From Mytilus trossulus (taxonomy: Eukaryota > Mollusca > Bivalvia > Mytilida > Mytilidae), in contig NC_086374.1 of the NCBI RefSeq assembly GCF_036588685.1, positions 31,426,886-31,490,885 of the forward strand: a stretch of 64,000 nucleotides of DNA, read 5' to 3'. Positions 35,840-47,100 of this stretch are shown in pieces; within the stretch, counting starts at the first letter, position 1, and each line of letters starts with the position of its first letter. The notes beneath the pieces are model-generated. The model searched no databases, was not told where the DNA came from, and saw only the letters and a program-made list of their open reading frames with translations. Made by a program: the position numbers and the translations under genes.

Positions 35840-37050
35840 ATAAGCTGATAAGGATAAACAGTTTTTATAAAACGAACTCCAATGAAAATTCAAAACAGAA
35901 AGTCCCTTTATTGTCAAAGGCAAAATCAAAAGCTCAACCACATCGAATGAATTGAAAACTGTTAAATTCCAGACTTGGTACAGAAAAGTGGGGCAAAAGG
36001 TACTTAAGGGACAGCCAAACTCATAGATCGAAAATAAACTGGCAATGTCACGGCTAAAAAAAAAGAAGGCCAATCAGGCAAATAATAGTACACAAGACAC
36101 AACATAGAAAACTAAAGACTAAGCAACACTAACCCAACAAAAAACTTGGGGGATCTCTTTTGCTCCGGAAGGGTAAGCAGATCCGGCTCCAAATGTGGCA
36201 CTCATCGTGTTGCTCGTGTTATTACAAACCCGTTATATAGTCTTACTCGGTAAGTCACATTCGGGAAAAGGAACGGGATTGTAGTAACGACACATGGGTA
36301 TCATCTGTGAACGGATATACAATAAGCGATTGCGTCCTTATAATTTACCGTGGCGTAGAGATGAGTACAGCTTCATCATTTGAAACTCTTGGTTTAATAG
36401 CTTCCGTGTGAGCAGCAAACCTCTATCATGATAGGAAATACAAGCCCCTGAATATCGTATCAATTTGGAGATATATACTCCGTGTGCAGACGCTGCTGGA
36501 ATGTTGATACATCAAAATGAAAAGTACACAATTGAGAAGCTGAAATCTTTTCTTTTGTCATGAAGTTTTGTTTTCAACCGACCCTTATGGACAATTTCTA
36601 GATTTAAGTCAAGATATGAGGAAGACTTAACTGTATCTGTTGTATCCTTTATCTCTAGTTCGATGGGATAGATGCGTTCACTAGTCACCAAATCATTTGA
36701 ATTATTAAATGCGAGAACATCATCTTTACAGCAAAACATAAAGTTAAAGTATATTTCTAACTTCTTTTCTTTCTTCCTAAGAAGTTCCTGTATGAAGTCA
36801 GTCTCGTAAGAATAAAGGAACAAGTCGGCAAGAAGAGGGGCACAATTGATTCCCATGGGAAACTTGAAAAACACGTTCTCGATCCAAGCATTACACATAT
36901 GTTGTCAATCAACAAATCAAACATCTTGATAATGTCAGTTTCAGAGTTTGTTGAGGTTTGAATCAGAGTGATTCTTTACAAAGTAGAATTTGTCCCAACC
37001 TAAGACATCTCCGTATGTAGAAAATGGTTTAACATTGTGTACTGCATTAA
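35840..37050 (-). pseudogene. Penelope-like RT element 2, minus strand, broken
   Basis: Same RT family as the element at 15,770. Read on the minus strand: YGDVLGWDKFYF (near 37,010), then a frameshift, PMG-NCAPLLADLFLYSYE (36,855-36,800), a damaged catalytic box (DD at 36,719-36,724), YPIELEIKDT, SYLDLNLEI and HDKRKDFSF, then after a further stop AHGVYISKLIRY (near 36,450) and a GAGSAYPSGAKE-coding block (near 36,180). 35,840-36,130 matches a tail sequence often seen with this family in mussels. The catalytic stretch reads CCKDD where FRY-DD is usual, and the PMGT threonine is isoleucine. Family name tentative. Confidence 0.7.
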
Positions 37051-37801
37051 TACAATGACGTCATCTTAATACTAGCATGAAGTTGTGCTTGTGTTAGAAT
37101 GAAGGTTTATCCAAGAAACTCAAAGACAAGCTTCGGTTTATTCAAAATAAGGTTTACACTATAGAATAGAATGGAATATTTGTATTCACAAAACTAGGTC
37201 CCAGTAGGGCATATAGCACACAAGCATTAACATTATAAACAATAAAATGTGCAATACACAAACAACAAAATAATAGCAATATATTAAAATTCAATTATTA
37301 TTATGTTGATATTGACTCAAGTGCACCAGGTAAGTGTAATTTCACTAAAGAAAACCAAGAGGCATAAGTATAGTTTTTGTGGATAAATCTCAATAATATT
37401 CTTATTCCTTTTTTAAATGTTTTTTTCAAGCAAGTATAAAAAAAATCATTTTTTTTTTACAGAAAATGATGTTACCGTGACGATTTATTTTACTAGTATT
37501 ATCGTTGGTTAGACCATATATGTATAAGAATTAATTGCTGGATTATCTTTTTTAAATGCTTAACAAGGATTTGTATAGTACATAAATCATTGGTTTAAAT
37601 AGAAACATAATTTATATGCAATGAGAGTCTGCAATGTGTATGTGTGACTGTCTGGTTTAAACAAGGATAACTTTAGAATAATATTTTATTACATGAATCT
37701 GAGACACATAATACATATTACATGTCTCTGCTTCAGCCTTGAATGAATCAAGTAATTAAAGTGATGCTTTAATATTATTTTCACACTAGACATTGAGGTT
37801 A
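37051..37801. other. Intergenic, no feature recognised
   Basis: AT-rich DNA between the broken Penelope-like element and the large palindrome. No coding or repeat signal that I can support. Confidence 0.4.
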
Positions 37802-39070
37802 AAATAAACAATTAATTTCCCCATAGGCGACAATGGTAGCCTTTTTCGAGATACAGACTTTAGAAAGTTGATTTTCTTAACGAAACCTTGCTAGAATCAA
37901 AGAAAAGTCATTACGACAGTATTTTTTGGTCCAAAAAATATAGGTTCGCGTTGCTTTTCTTAGCGTATTTTGTACTTATCTCCCATGCCTATCAATTTTA
38001 CCCTTAAAAATACGCGTCTTGTCGTAGCGTTGAAAAGTCATCTCAGTGCCTTTAGGGCTACGGAATAATTTTTTTTATTTTGCCTTTTGTATAAAGCAGA
38101 GTGCTATGGCAAGCCGAAGTGGACAAAAAGAGCTATTTTCTAATATTAAAAAATCATTTTCTAATATTAAAAAATCATTTTCTAATATTAGAAAATCATT
38201 TTCTAATATTAGAAAATCATTTTCTAATATTAGAAAATCATTTTCTAATATTAGAAAATGATTTTTTAATATTAGAAAATAGAAAATGATTTTTTAATAT
38301 TAGAAAATGATTTTTAATATTAGAAAATCATTTTTTAATATTAGAAAATCCTTTTTTAATATTAGAAAATCCTTTTTTAATATTAGAAAATCCTTTTTTA
38401 ATATTAGAAAATCATTTTTTAATATTAGAAAACCATTTTTTAATATTAGAAAATCATTTTCTAATATTAAAAAGTACCTTATTTTCTAATATTAGAAAAT
38501 GATTTTCTAATATTAGAAAATGATTTTTTAATATTAGGAAATGATTTATTAATATTAGAAAATGAATTTCTAATATTAGAAATTACTTTTGATTTTCTAA
38601 TATTAGAAAATGAATTTCTAATATTAAAAAATGATTTTCTAATATTAGAAAATGATTTTCTAATATTAGAAAATGATTTTCTAATATTAGAAAATGATTT
38701 TTTAATATTAGAAAATGATTTTTTAATATTAGAAAATAGCTCTTTTTGTCCACTTCGGCTTGCCATAGCACTCTGCTTTATACAAAAGGCAAAATAAAAA
38801 AAATTATTCCGTAGCCCTAAAGGCACTGAGATGACTTTTCAACGCTACGACAAGACGCGTATTTTTAAGGGTAAAATTGATAGGCATGGGAGATAAGTAC
38901 AAAATACGCTAAGAAAAGCAACGCGAACCTATATTTTTTGGACCAAAAAATACTGTCGTAATGACTTTTCTTTGATTCTAGCAAGGTTTCGTTAAGAAAA
39001 TCAACTTTCTAAAGTCTGTATCTCGAAAAAGGCTACCATTGTCGCCTATGGGGAAATTAATTGTTTATTT
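37802..39070. mobile_element. 1.27-kb palindromic element with palindromic 21-bp repeat core
   Basis: Left arm 37,802-38,134 and right arm 38,738-39,070 are reverse complements with no indel (paired positions sum to 76,872 at both the outer and inner ends) and no mismatch that I could find. The 600-bp core is a tandem array of about 27 units, each an 18-bp perfect palindrome (TTTTCTAATATTAGAAAA or a close variant) plus a 3-nt spacer. The spacer is TCA or TCC in some blocks and TGA in others, so unit orientation switches within the core. Open frames exist on both strands because the arms are identical. Read from either arm they encode FSNIRKS-type heptads; I regard them as by-products. Confidence 0.93.
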
Positions 39071-39807
39071 CAATCTGTAACCTTGACAGCTACGTGGTTT
39101 TAACACATCACTTCCGATACGAAAACTTTGTCTCTTCCGAACTCGGTTCAAATTTTAGTTGGGAAAACATCATAGATATATTTAGAACATGTAACCAACT
39201 ATAAATTTTTGTTTAAACGTCCTGTCCAATGCCAATTTCAGAGCTATTGTGCTGGTTAGGTGGCCATAATTTATTGGGGAATGATTAACCAAACAGAAGC
39301 ACTGATATTAGGTAATGCAAACATTTACATTTATTTATAAACTTTTCACTAGATCTTCTTCTTTAGGACTCTATAGTTCATCAGCTGCACTCAATCAACA
39401 TAACACCAGGCCATTGTGGAAGTCAGGAGTTCTTTTTAAGCTTGAAGGCTAAGATCATTATTAGAGAAAATGGTTAAGCCCACCTGATTTCTTTCTGGTT
39501 TGGACTACATGTGGTCATTGAGTTCAAACAGAGACATATATGTCTCTGGTTAAAATTATGACTTCAGTTTCGCAGACCCCTTTTATTTGATTGTTCATGA
39601 AATATTTGTCACTGACCTCGAAACAACAATCCATAAGTCAATCATCTTCACCTGATTGAGCAGAGACATATAATACAATTACAATTGGCAATAAGACAAC
39701 TATACAACTATACGCCTGTTCGTAGTAGAACCCAAAGGGCATAAGAATTAACAGTTATATTCAACATCAGGGCCTTTGACAATGAGCAAACCTATTTTCT
39801 ATGGTTA
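39071..39807. other. Intergenic with a diverged dispersed repeat
   Basis: Mostly unassigned AT-rich DNA. 39,663-39,807 holds scattered matches to the 'GAAGATGTGGTATGA' repeat (aagacaactata, tttgacaatgagcaaac). An agagacatatatgtctctgg hairpin lies at 39,530-39,550. Confidence 0.45.
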
Positions 39808-40068
39808 GGCAGCAACTATTTGATTTTCGGGGGGGGGGGGGGGGGGGGGAGGCCTATGGATTTTTTTCTGGACAAACTTTTTTTTTGCCTTTGGCGAAAG
39901 ACAATCTTTCTTTTTTGGCGACATGTCGAAAACAAAAATTTTCTTTCAATTTTAACATTACATAAAGTGGCAGCTGAGGGTGAAACAAACAATTTTTTTT
40001 CTCAGGTTCAAAAACAGATTTTTTTTCTCCAAAAACTGGAAACAAACTTTTTCCAAAAAATCCATAGC

Positions 40069-40107
<39 letters not shown>

Positions 40108-40131
40108 AGAAAATCTCAAATGGTTGCTGCC
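39808..40131. mobile_element. Fold-back element with poly-G and poly-C arms
   Basis: Inverted ends ggcagcaacta (39,808) and ggttgctgcc (ending 40,131), followed inward by gattttc / gaaaatc, a run of 21 G (39,829-39,849) opposite 38 C (40,070-40,107), then cctatggattttttt / aaaaaatccatagcac. The centre is T-rich and non-coding. The unequal run lengths indicate slippage or sequencing uncertainty. Confidence 0.8.
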
Positions 40132-40469
40132 TTAGCTATAACTTGCATCTCTATTCTAACAGCAAACCTCATTATTTGGATTCACAGCTGTATTTGATTT
40201 TCCATACATCATAGTGTATATATATTTACTTCATAACATTAAAATGTTTTTGTGAAAATTGTGACAAGATAGGGTTGGCAAACTTTAAAACTTTCATTTG
40301 AAAATTGAATAGCATTATTACTATGAAGCATTATGATTAATGTCACAGTTTTGTTCATTGTGAAACAAGCACAATTTCAAATGCACACACAATTCTCAAA
40401 TATACAGTACAGTAAATCTATCTAAAACCTGTTTCGTCATTCTTTGTTGTATTGTTAATGAATTTCCAT

Positions 40470-40481
40470 CTTCTTTTTTAG
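40470..40481 (+). promoter_or_regulatory. Splice acceptor upstream of the LRR coding exon
   Basis: A pyrimidine tract (cttctttttta) ending in AG at 40,480-40,481, 13 nt before the ATG. It implies a 5' UTR (or coding) exon somewhere upstream in 31,500-40,400, which I cannot place. Confidence 0.5.
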
Positions 40482-40494
40482 AATAACAGTCAAC

Positions 40495-41319
40495 ATGGGT
40501 GCAGTGAAAAGCAGGTTTTTAGAGTTGATAAATAGAGGAGAAATGGAAACATACATGTATGGGTCAAAGCACCATCTTATTGATACAGCCTCATTATCAA
40601 CATGCCAACAACCACGAGAAGTGATCAAAATGACTATCACAAAAACTGAACTTGCTACTGTTCCGGATTCCATTGGCCGCTTTGTTAATGTTACAAAACT
40701 TGATCTTTCAAATAATTTGGTAGATTTTATACCATGGTCAATTGTTTGTTTAAAACAATTAGAAGTGTTAAATTTATCACATAACAAGTTAAAAGCACTT
40801 CCGTCGACTATGTTTCGTATTCAGGGTACATTTCCAAGACTGACTATCATAGATTTGAGTTATAACTTGTTTGAAAGACTACCTACAGAACTTCTTGTGT
40901 TTGAGAACAAATTGAAAACACTGAAAATACTGAATGTTGAAGGGAATGTTGGTTTAGTAGCCCCACCATTAGATTTGTGTATGCAAGGAATAGAAACTAT
41001 ATATGCCTCACTCAGAAAACGTCAAAATAGGACAGATGAATGGGCACGATGGAAACCATATTATGAAGACAATTTTACACGTTTGAAACCATTGATTGAA
41101 ATATGCATTGAAACCATCATTGATTCCAAGATTGATTATTTGTCTGCTACAAGTGTGCCACCAATCATTAAAAAATTCTTAACTTCAGCAGAAAAATTCC
41201 AAGAGATGTTGGGACCCAATGTAATGAAATGCAGTACATGCAAAAGATATTTCACTAAAGAGGCAGTGTTTGACAATCATGTGTGTTTTAAAGAGAAAAG
41301 AATACAACAAAGAAGATGA
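40495..41319 (+). CDS. Leucine-rich-repeat protein with C-terminal CCHC knuckle
   Basis: An uninterrupted 274-residue frame. Residues about 45-155 hold four LRR-type repeats (LDLSNNLVDFIP, LNLSHNKLKALP, IDLSYNLFERLP, LNVEGNVGL), followed by a mostly helical region and, near the C-terminus, C246-x2-C249-x12-H262-x-C264, which looks like a small zinc-binding knuckle. The N-terminus MGAVKS fits the MGxxxS pattern for N-myristoylation, with basic residues at 5 and 7, so membrane attachment is possible. Start at 40,495 follows a splice-acceptor-like tttttag ending at 40,481, so a 5' exon probably lies upstream. No in-frame stop separates the acceptor from the ATG, so an upstream coding exon cannot be ruled out. 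I do not recognise an orthologue. LRRs of this kind usually mediate protein-protein contact. Confidence 0.85.
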   Translation: MGAVKSRFLELINRGEMETYMYGSKHHLIDTASLSTCQQPREVIKMTITKTELATVPDSIGRFVNVTKLDLSNNLVDFIPWSIVCLKQLEVLNLSHNKLKALPSTMFRIQGTFPRLTIIDLSYNLFERLPTELLVFENKLKTLKILNVEGNVGLVAPPLDLCMQGIETIYASLRKRQNRTDEWARWKPYYEDNFTRLKPLIEICIETIIDSKIDYLSATSVPPIIKKFLTSAEKFQEMLGPNVMKCSTCKRYFTKEAVFDNHVCFKEKRIQQRR

Positions 41320-41529
41320 GACAATATTGTATGGAAACTTGACCTGAAAGTATAGAATTAGTGTTGTCAATACCAATACTCAGTGTTTTAGGCAGATCAA
41401 TGTAATACTATGTACCTCTCCTATATATTGATGTCTTTCAGAGTTATTATCTGATTGAAATTCACACATGGAAGGGTTGTCAGACTCCAATCTTAATTGA
41501 CTAGCAATGCCAGTTATCTGCCTTAGGTT

Positions 41530-41632
41530 GATTGTTCCAGTGGCGGATACAAGGAGAGGCAGGGGGTGGGGGTGGTGGTGTTCCAGGGGTTGGAACCCCC
41601 CTTTTTTAAATGGCTGAATCCGCCCTTTGTTC
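41530..41632. repeat. Fragment of the GGATCC-ended small element
   Basis: Contains agtggcggatac at the left and gttggaaccccc...ggctgaatccgccc at the right, matching in inverse style the element at 28,922-29,074. A G-rich stretch (aggcagggggtgggggtgg) lies between. Confidence 0.5.
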
Positions 41633-41742
41633 TCTCAGGAATGTACTTTAAAATTTTAAATCATTCTAATCATTCACCGACTTCTATATATTTTGTAATT
41701 CATTTGATTGTATAGCTCAAATTTTGGGCACTATGATTGATT

Positions 41743-41748
41743 AATAAA
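41743..41748 (+). terminator. Candidate poly(A) signal of the LRR gene
   Basis: AATAAA 424 nt after the stop codon, the first canonical signal downstream. A GGATCC-type repeat fragment (41,530-41,632) lies between the stop and the signal, which would place it in the 3' UTR. Confidence 0.4.
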
Positions 41749-41824
41749 ATATCCTGTACCTTAGTGAGGGCACTCACATACCCCATGTACCCACATTGTC
41801 ATTGGAGAAATTAGATAAGTGTAA

Positions 41825-42241
41825 TAAAAGAAAATTGTACAGGAAAAAAAAATGAGTCATAATTTCCTGTCAATATGCACAAGTACATAGTATGTCCTTA
41901 TTACCTACAAAGTTTCATGAAATTCTGTTGTATGGTTTCAGAGGAGTTGCTATGACAAACTGTTGCAGTAGTACATTTAAGCAAATAAGTTCAAAGGAGC
42001 GCAACTCCTAGAAAAAAATATGAATCGTAATTTCCTGTCGATATGCACATCTACATAGTATGTCCTTATTATCTTAAAAGGTTTCGTGAAATTCTGTTGT
42101 GTGGTTTCAGAGGAGTTGCGATGACAAACTGTTGTAGTACATTAAAGCAAATAAGTTCAAAGGGTGCAACTCCTAGAACAAATATTGAATCAAAATTTCC
42201 TGTCGATATGCACATCTACATATTATGTCCTCATTATCTTA
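41825..42241 (+). repeat. Tandem ~150-bp repeat units, left of a nested insertion
   Basis: Two and a half units share tttcctgtcgatatgcacat, tatgtcctta, gtttcatgaaattctgttgt and ggagttgcgatgacaaactg. The third unit breaks off at cttataaa (42,238-42,245) and resumes at 43,981 with aaaaggtttgtgaaattcta, ending near 44,100 in the cttcgttgtttggggtata block. Confidence 0.75.
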
Positions 42242-43982
42242 TAAAGGGCTGCGCTTTAGCGCATGATACGCCCGTTGCTCTTTTAACTTGTCTTTTATGC
42301 TTTAAATGAATTTATATGATCAACTAGAAATAGTGTGAGCCCTGTCAAATACCCCCCCCCCCCCCTCCCCCAAATAATAAATAAAAATGCACAAAAAAAT
42401 TGGTATTGTCCATTTGACTTCTATATATTTGCAGAAAAAAATTCTTAAAAATTCATTTTTATGAATTCATAATTTTTTCCTTGATGTATGTTAATATATG
42501 GTATATACGAACTCTGATTATTAATTTCATAATTTTTGGACTATATTTAAAAAAGTTTCCCATTAGGTCTCTATGTTAATTTTATTTTTTGAAGTGTCGA
42601 TTACCTGATGGAGTAAGAATAAGTAGTGTAACAGCCTTCTAAACAAAATAAAAACAATATACATGTGCTTTAAATGTTTGTTTATTTGTTCCATGTGACT
42701 TTGCATATTTAAATACTAATTTAACCTCTACTGACCATCAACTAAACTTAGATTTCATGTCATGTGATTGTAATAGGTGTTCTATCTATGATAAGAAACT
42801 TCAATTTTATTTTCTTTGGAAAAAAACCCCATAAGATATAGTATATACTAGTGAAATAGTACTTTATAGAGAAAGGATATGAAAATGAATATTGTTTTTT
42901 ATGTTTACCTTCGTATGTTATTTTAGTGGACATTTAGTAATGACAGAATTTACCAACTATAAAAAACTTTTTTTTTATTTTCCTAAATTGTTTGCTTCCA
43001 AGATGTGCATTTTGCACATTAATAAATAACTGAATGTTTATTAACTGAAATCTGTTTTTCAACTATTCAGAGCCTCTTATTATTGTTATACAACTCACCA
43101 TGCTAAAAGCATAAAAAGCTTGTGTATAGTAAGTTAACTTATATAATAATATAAAATCAATAATCAAAACCACAAAGTGATGATGATTTTCATTGGTGTC
43201 CTTTAATATGCAAATTGGTATAGTCACATGATACAAATAAACAAACATTAAAAGCACATGTATGTTGTTTTTGTTTTGTTTAGAAGGCCGTTACACTACT
43301 TATACTTACTCCATCAGGTAATCAACACTTCAAAAAATAAAATTAACATAGAGACCTAATGGGAAACTTTTTTTAATTATTGACCCAAAATTATGAAATT
43401 AATAGTCAGAGTTCGTATATACCCTATAATAATATACATCAAGGAAAAAATTATTGATTCATAAAAATGAATTTTTAAGAATTTTTTTCTGCAAATATAT
43501 AGAAGTCAAATGGACAATACTATTAAGGTCAATAAATATAAACAGTTTATCAAAGTTGCATAAAATTTTGTGAAAGTGTTAGTTATTGTCCCAAAATTGG
43601 AAAATCCCCCCTTTCATAATTTCATAACACGGAAATGTAAAATCTGAAATTTATAAAAATTGAAAGGGAGCTTACATCAATAGATATAAACAATTCACCA
43701 AAGTTTCATGGACATTGGTGAAAGCCTTTTTGAGTTATTGTCCGAAGTGTTGAAAATCCCCCCTTTTTTATGAATAAAGCCCCATAAATCCAAAACTTAA
43801 AATCTGAAATTAAAAAAAAACCGAAAGGGAGCTTACGTCAATAGATATAAACAGTTCACTTAAGTTTCATGGAAATTGGTGAAAGTGTTTTTGAGTTATT
43901 GTCCGAAGTGTGGGCGACGGACGTACAGACGGACAACGGTATACCATAATACGTCCCGTCTAAAAGACAACGGGCGTATAAA
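42242..43982. mobile_element. ATACGCCCGTTG inverted-repeat element, itself interrupted
   Basis: It interrupts the ~150-bp repeat; tataaa occurs on both sides and may be the target duplication. The left end has a small hairpin (tgcgctttagcgca) followed by atacgcccgttg (near 42,265); the right end is caacgggcgtat (to 43,980), its exact reverse complement. The right half contains two or three related units with agatataaacag and gaaagtgtttttgagttattgtc. The left half is interrupted by the fold-back at 42,403-43,520. Non-coding. Confidence 0.65.
42403..43520. mobile_element. 1.1-kb fold-back element with ~310-bp arms
   Basis: The left arm begins gtattgtccatttgacttct (42,403) and runs to about 42,713; the right arm runs from about 43,201 to 43,520 and is its reverse complement with a scatter of substitutions and small indels (for example ttaatatatggtatatacga versus its partner with ccctataataatat). 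The centre of about 490 bp is AT-rich without coding potential. The small open frame at 43,063-43,257 on the minus strand is not supported. Confidence 0.8.
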
Positions 43983-44100
43983 AAGGTTTGTGAAATTCTA
44001 TTTTGTGGTTTGAGAGGATTTGCGATGACAAGAAACAGGACTGATGGACTGACAGGTCAAAAACATTATACCCTTCGCAACTTCGTTGTTTGGGGTATAA

Positions 44101-47100
44101 TAAACAAAATGTTTAGTGGAACAGCTATGTGGTTTTTAACACATCAAGTCTGGATTTAACATAAATGAAGCTCCATATAAAGGGGGTCTAAGCACCCCAC
44201 TCCCTAAATCCACCTCTGTATCAAGAACAAGTTTTGTTTGAATGCTTGTTTTGACTTATTGCTATATTGGAATATGACACATGCTGAAGGGACTTTTCCT
44301 ACAGGTTACAAGAGCACAATTATTTGTTAATATTATACCAGCAAATTTTGTACCCAGAGATGGTAATCAGAATAAATTCTTGTGCAGCTTGGATGATACA
44401 AGGTTAGAATTATTTTTAATTAAAATTTTATCCATGTTTTAAAACATTTATAATAAGTGCACTTTAGGTCAATTATATTGTCATATAACCATATTGTATT
44501 GCTTTTGCTGAACAAGAGGCCGACATTTTTTATCGAAAGTAACTGCTACCCTTTTATCTAGTTGCATTTCTTCAAGATATGATAACTGGAACACCAGTAG
44601 TACTGTGTTTAAGGTACTTTATTTTAGTTGTGATGTCCACATAATAAAAGTTTTTGTGTCATATTCTTTTTAGTTTTGTTTGATGAATTTTGTTTGCATT
44701 TTGATGTTTTTACTGTAGCACAATTTAATTTTTAAAAGTTTTAGGTTAATATAGAATTTGGTGTTGCCGGCGTCTGTAATACAGCCTTTGAGCTGGATTA
44801 ACAGTTTACCTCTGTTAAGTTTACAACCTATAGATGGTTTCATTGTGTTTTTAGAATTGTTAATAAGTTTCATAACATTTGATTGATGCAAACTTGATAG
44901 ACCATTTTTTTATTACCTTCTTTTGACTCCAGGTTTTACATTTTTTTCAACAGGTTACCTTCTCTGTAGTAGGACATCCTGGTACTCTGTCAATTATGAG
45001 TAACAAAAAGAAGTAAACTCAAATACAATATCAGTGCATTTGGGGAGAAAGTTTACTGTTTTCTGATGATTTATTCATGTATAGAATGCATTATGACTAA
45101 ACAGTTAATTTTCCCTCAAAATTGTGCGATTATAAACTTATGTAAGTTGCTCTTGCTTGGCCGAGTACCAGAATGTCCAACCACCAAGAAGGTTACCTGT
45201 AGAAAAAATATAAATTCCAGAGACAAAAGTTTGTAATTTGAAGATGGCTATTAAGTCCCATTAAGAAAAGTGAAACAAACAAAAAATCAGCATATTTGCT
45301 ATTTGTACAGGGGCATAACTCTTGAATAATAAAAAGGACAACACCAAAATTCAAACTTGATCTGTATATTGTAGTAATAACTGTCACTGAATCAAAATAG
45401 TAATGAATGCTTTAAATTGCAAAGATTAACATTCTCAATGGCATGATATAAACACACATGTGATTCTGTTATTTATTTCATATTCTTTTCAATTATTGTC
45501 ACAAAGAATTAATCATTAGTGACATATAAAATACAACTACTGTTTGTCCAAATTACCATATACATTTTGAGAGTAAAAAATTGTGTTTAAAATTAGTGAA
45601 AAAATAGAAATTGCAGTTGATATATATTCAGATATTGTTTTTGTTCATTCTTATTGTTGGAATAGAAAGTTACCAGAAAAACAACATTTCAAAGTACATG
45701 AAGTAGAATAATGACTATCTTATATTTTGCTAGAACATTACAAACTATAATGCTGTAGCAAAATATATCACTAGACCTTGGAACTATGAAGACACCAATG
45801 GAAGTTAAAGTGGCAGAAGCAAAAGAATATGATACATCCGTCCATCAAAACCTAAATTTCAATTTCAAACTTTTTAGAGGGTAAAAAAAAGAAATTTTAC
45901 GGTATCATACTTTTGTCCCTTCTTAGCAAGTAAATACTATGGAGTAAGATCTTGAAAAAAAAAATTTATAAAAGATTTTCATCATTACACTACAGTAGAT
46001 TAAAGTAATAATAATAATACATCACATTTTTTAAATAAGACCCTTCATGAAGGTCATTCATTCACAATGATATGAACAAGTTATCTTTGTAAATGAATGG
46101 GAAATACAAACTTAGTTTAATCTTCTATGGTATTGTAATAACAGTTCTGCACAGCAATAAATCAAATAACAAAATATCTTGAAAACAAGTAACATGTACA
46201 TGTATAAACAATTATTTGGTCTCTAAAATATACAAAACAAATGCAATATATACAAATGACAAAAATAAAGAAAAAGACTCTATATTTATAAGTCCATAAA
46301 AAATCTAAAGTATATCAGTAAATGCTACATAAATTACTTGAAAATTATATGATAATTTCAGGGGATTTAGGTCATTTCTTGTCAGTAGTTGTTTTTCTAA
46401 TTCAGTAATGAATAACATTATTAGAAATATTTGCACATGTTTTGTCCCTTAGGAGGGAGATAACTTTTCATTGCCAATGAAGAGCAGGTGGAAAGAGCAA
46501 ATAATTATCTGTTCCGTATTTTTAAGATTTTAATAAAAAAAATTTACATCAAAAGTTACCATATTTCCCAGTAAAAAATAGTATACATCATGTTCAACTT
46601 AGCATGCATTGCATGAGCAGTAGCCCATTTTGTCAGGTAAGAAGTTAATAGCCAGTCTTTTGTTTGCAAAGGGAAATAACTGGTGCAAAGTGTGTAAATT
46701 CTACTCTGCCTGACTTAATATAAAATATCATATTAGTGGAAGCATGTATTTTAAATTCATGTTAAAGCTATATGTAATAATTAATTTTTGGTAAATGAAG
46801 CGTATGCAAATAAAAAAGTTATAAAAATAGTTGTTGAAAAAATAATATGAATGTGAACACATCTGGCTGATATTCAGTCGTAATGACATATAAACTGGGA
46901 CTTAAAAAACACACAAAAAAGCACTGAGTATTTCTGTTAACATGGTAAAATACAAATTAAATTGAAGTACATACAAATGCCATTTTGATTTTCATGAGAT
47001 TCAAAGTACATCAATGTGCAATCAGGAACATTATATCGAAAGAAAAATATGAATGATAGTTTGGCACTAAACAACAATTGCTACCTCACATCATGTAAGT

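Noticed and set aside
39820-40197. A 125-codon frame with Gly and Pro runs
   Set aside because: It is produced by the G and C homopolymers of the fold-back element; composition is that of simple sequence and the frame would shift with any change in run length.
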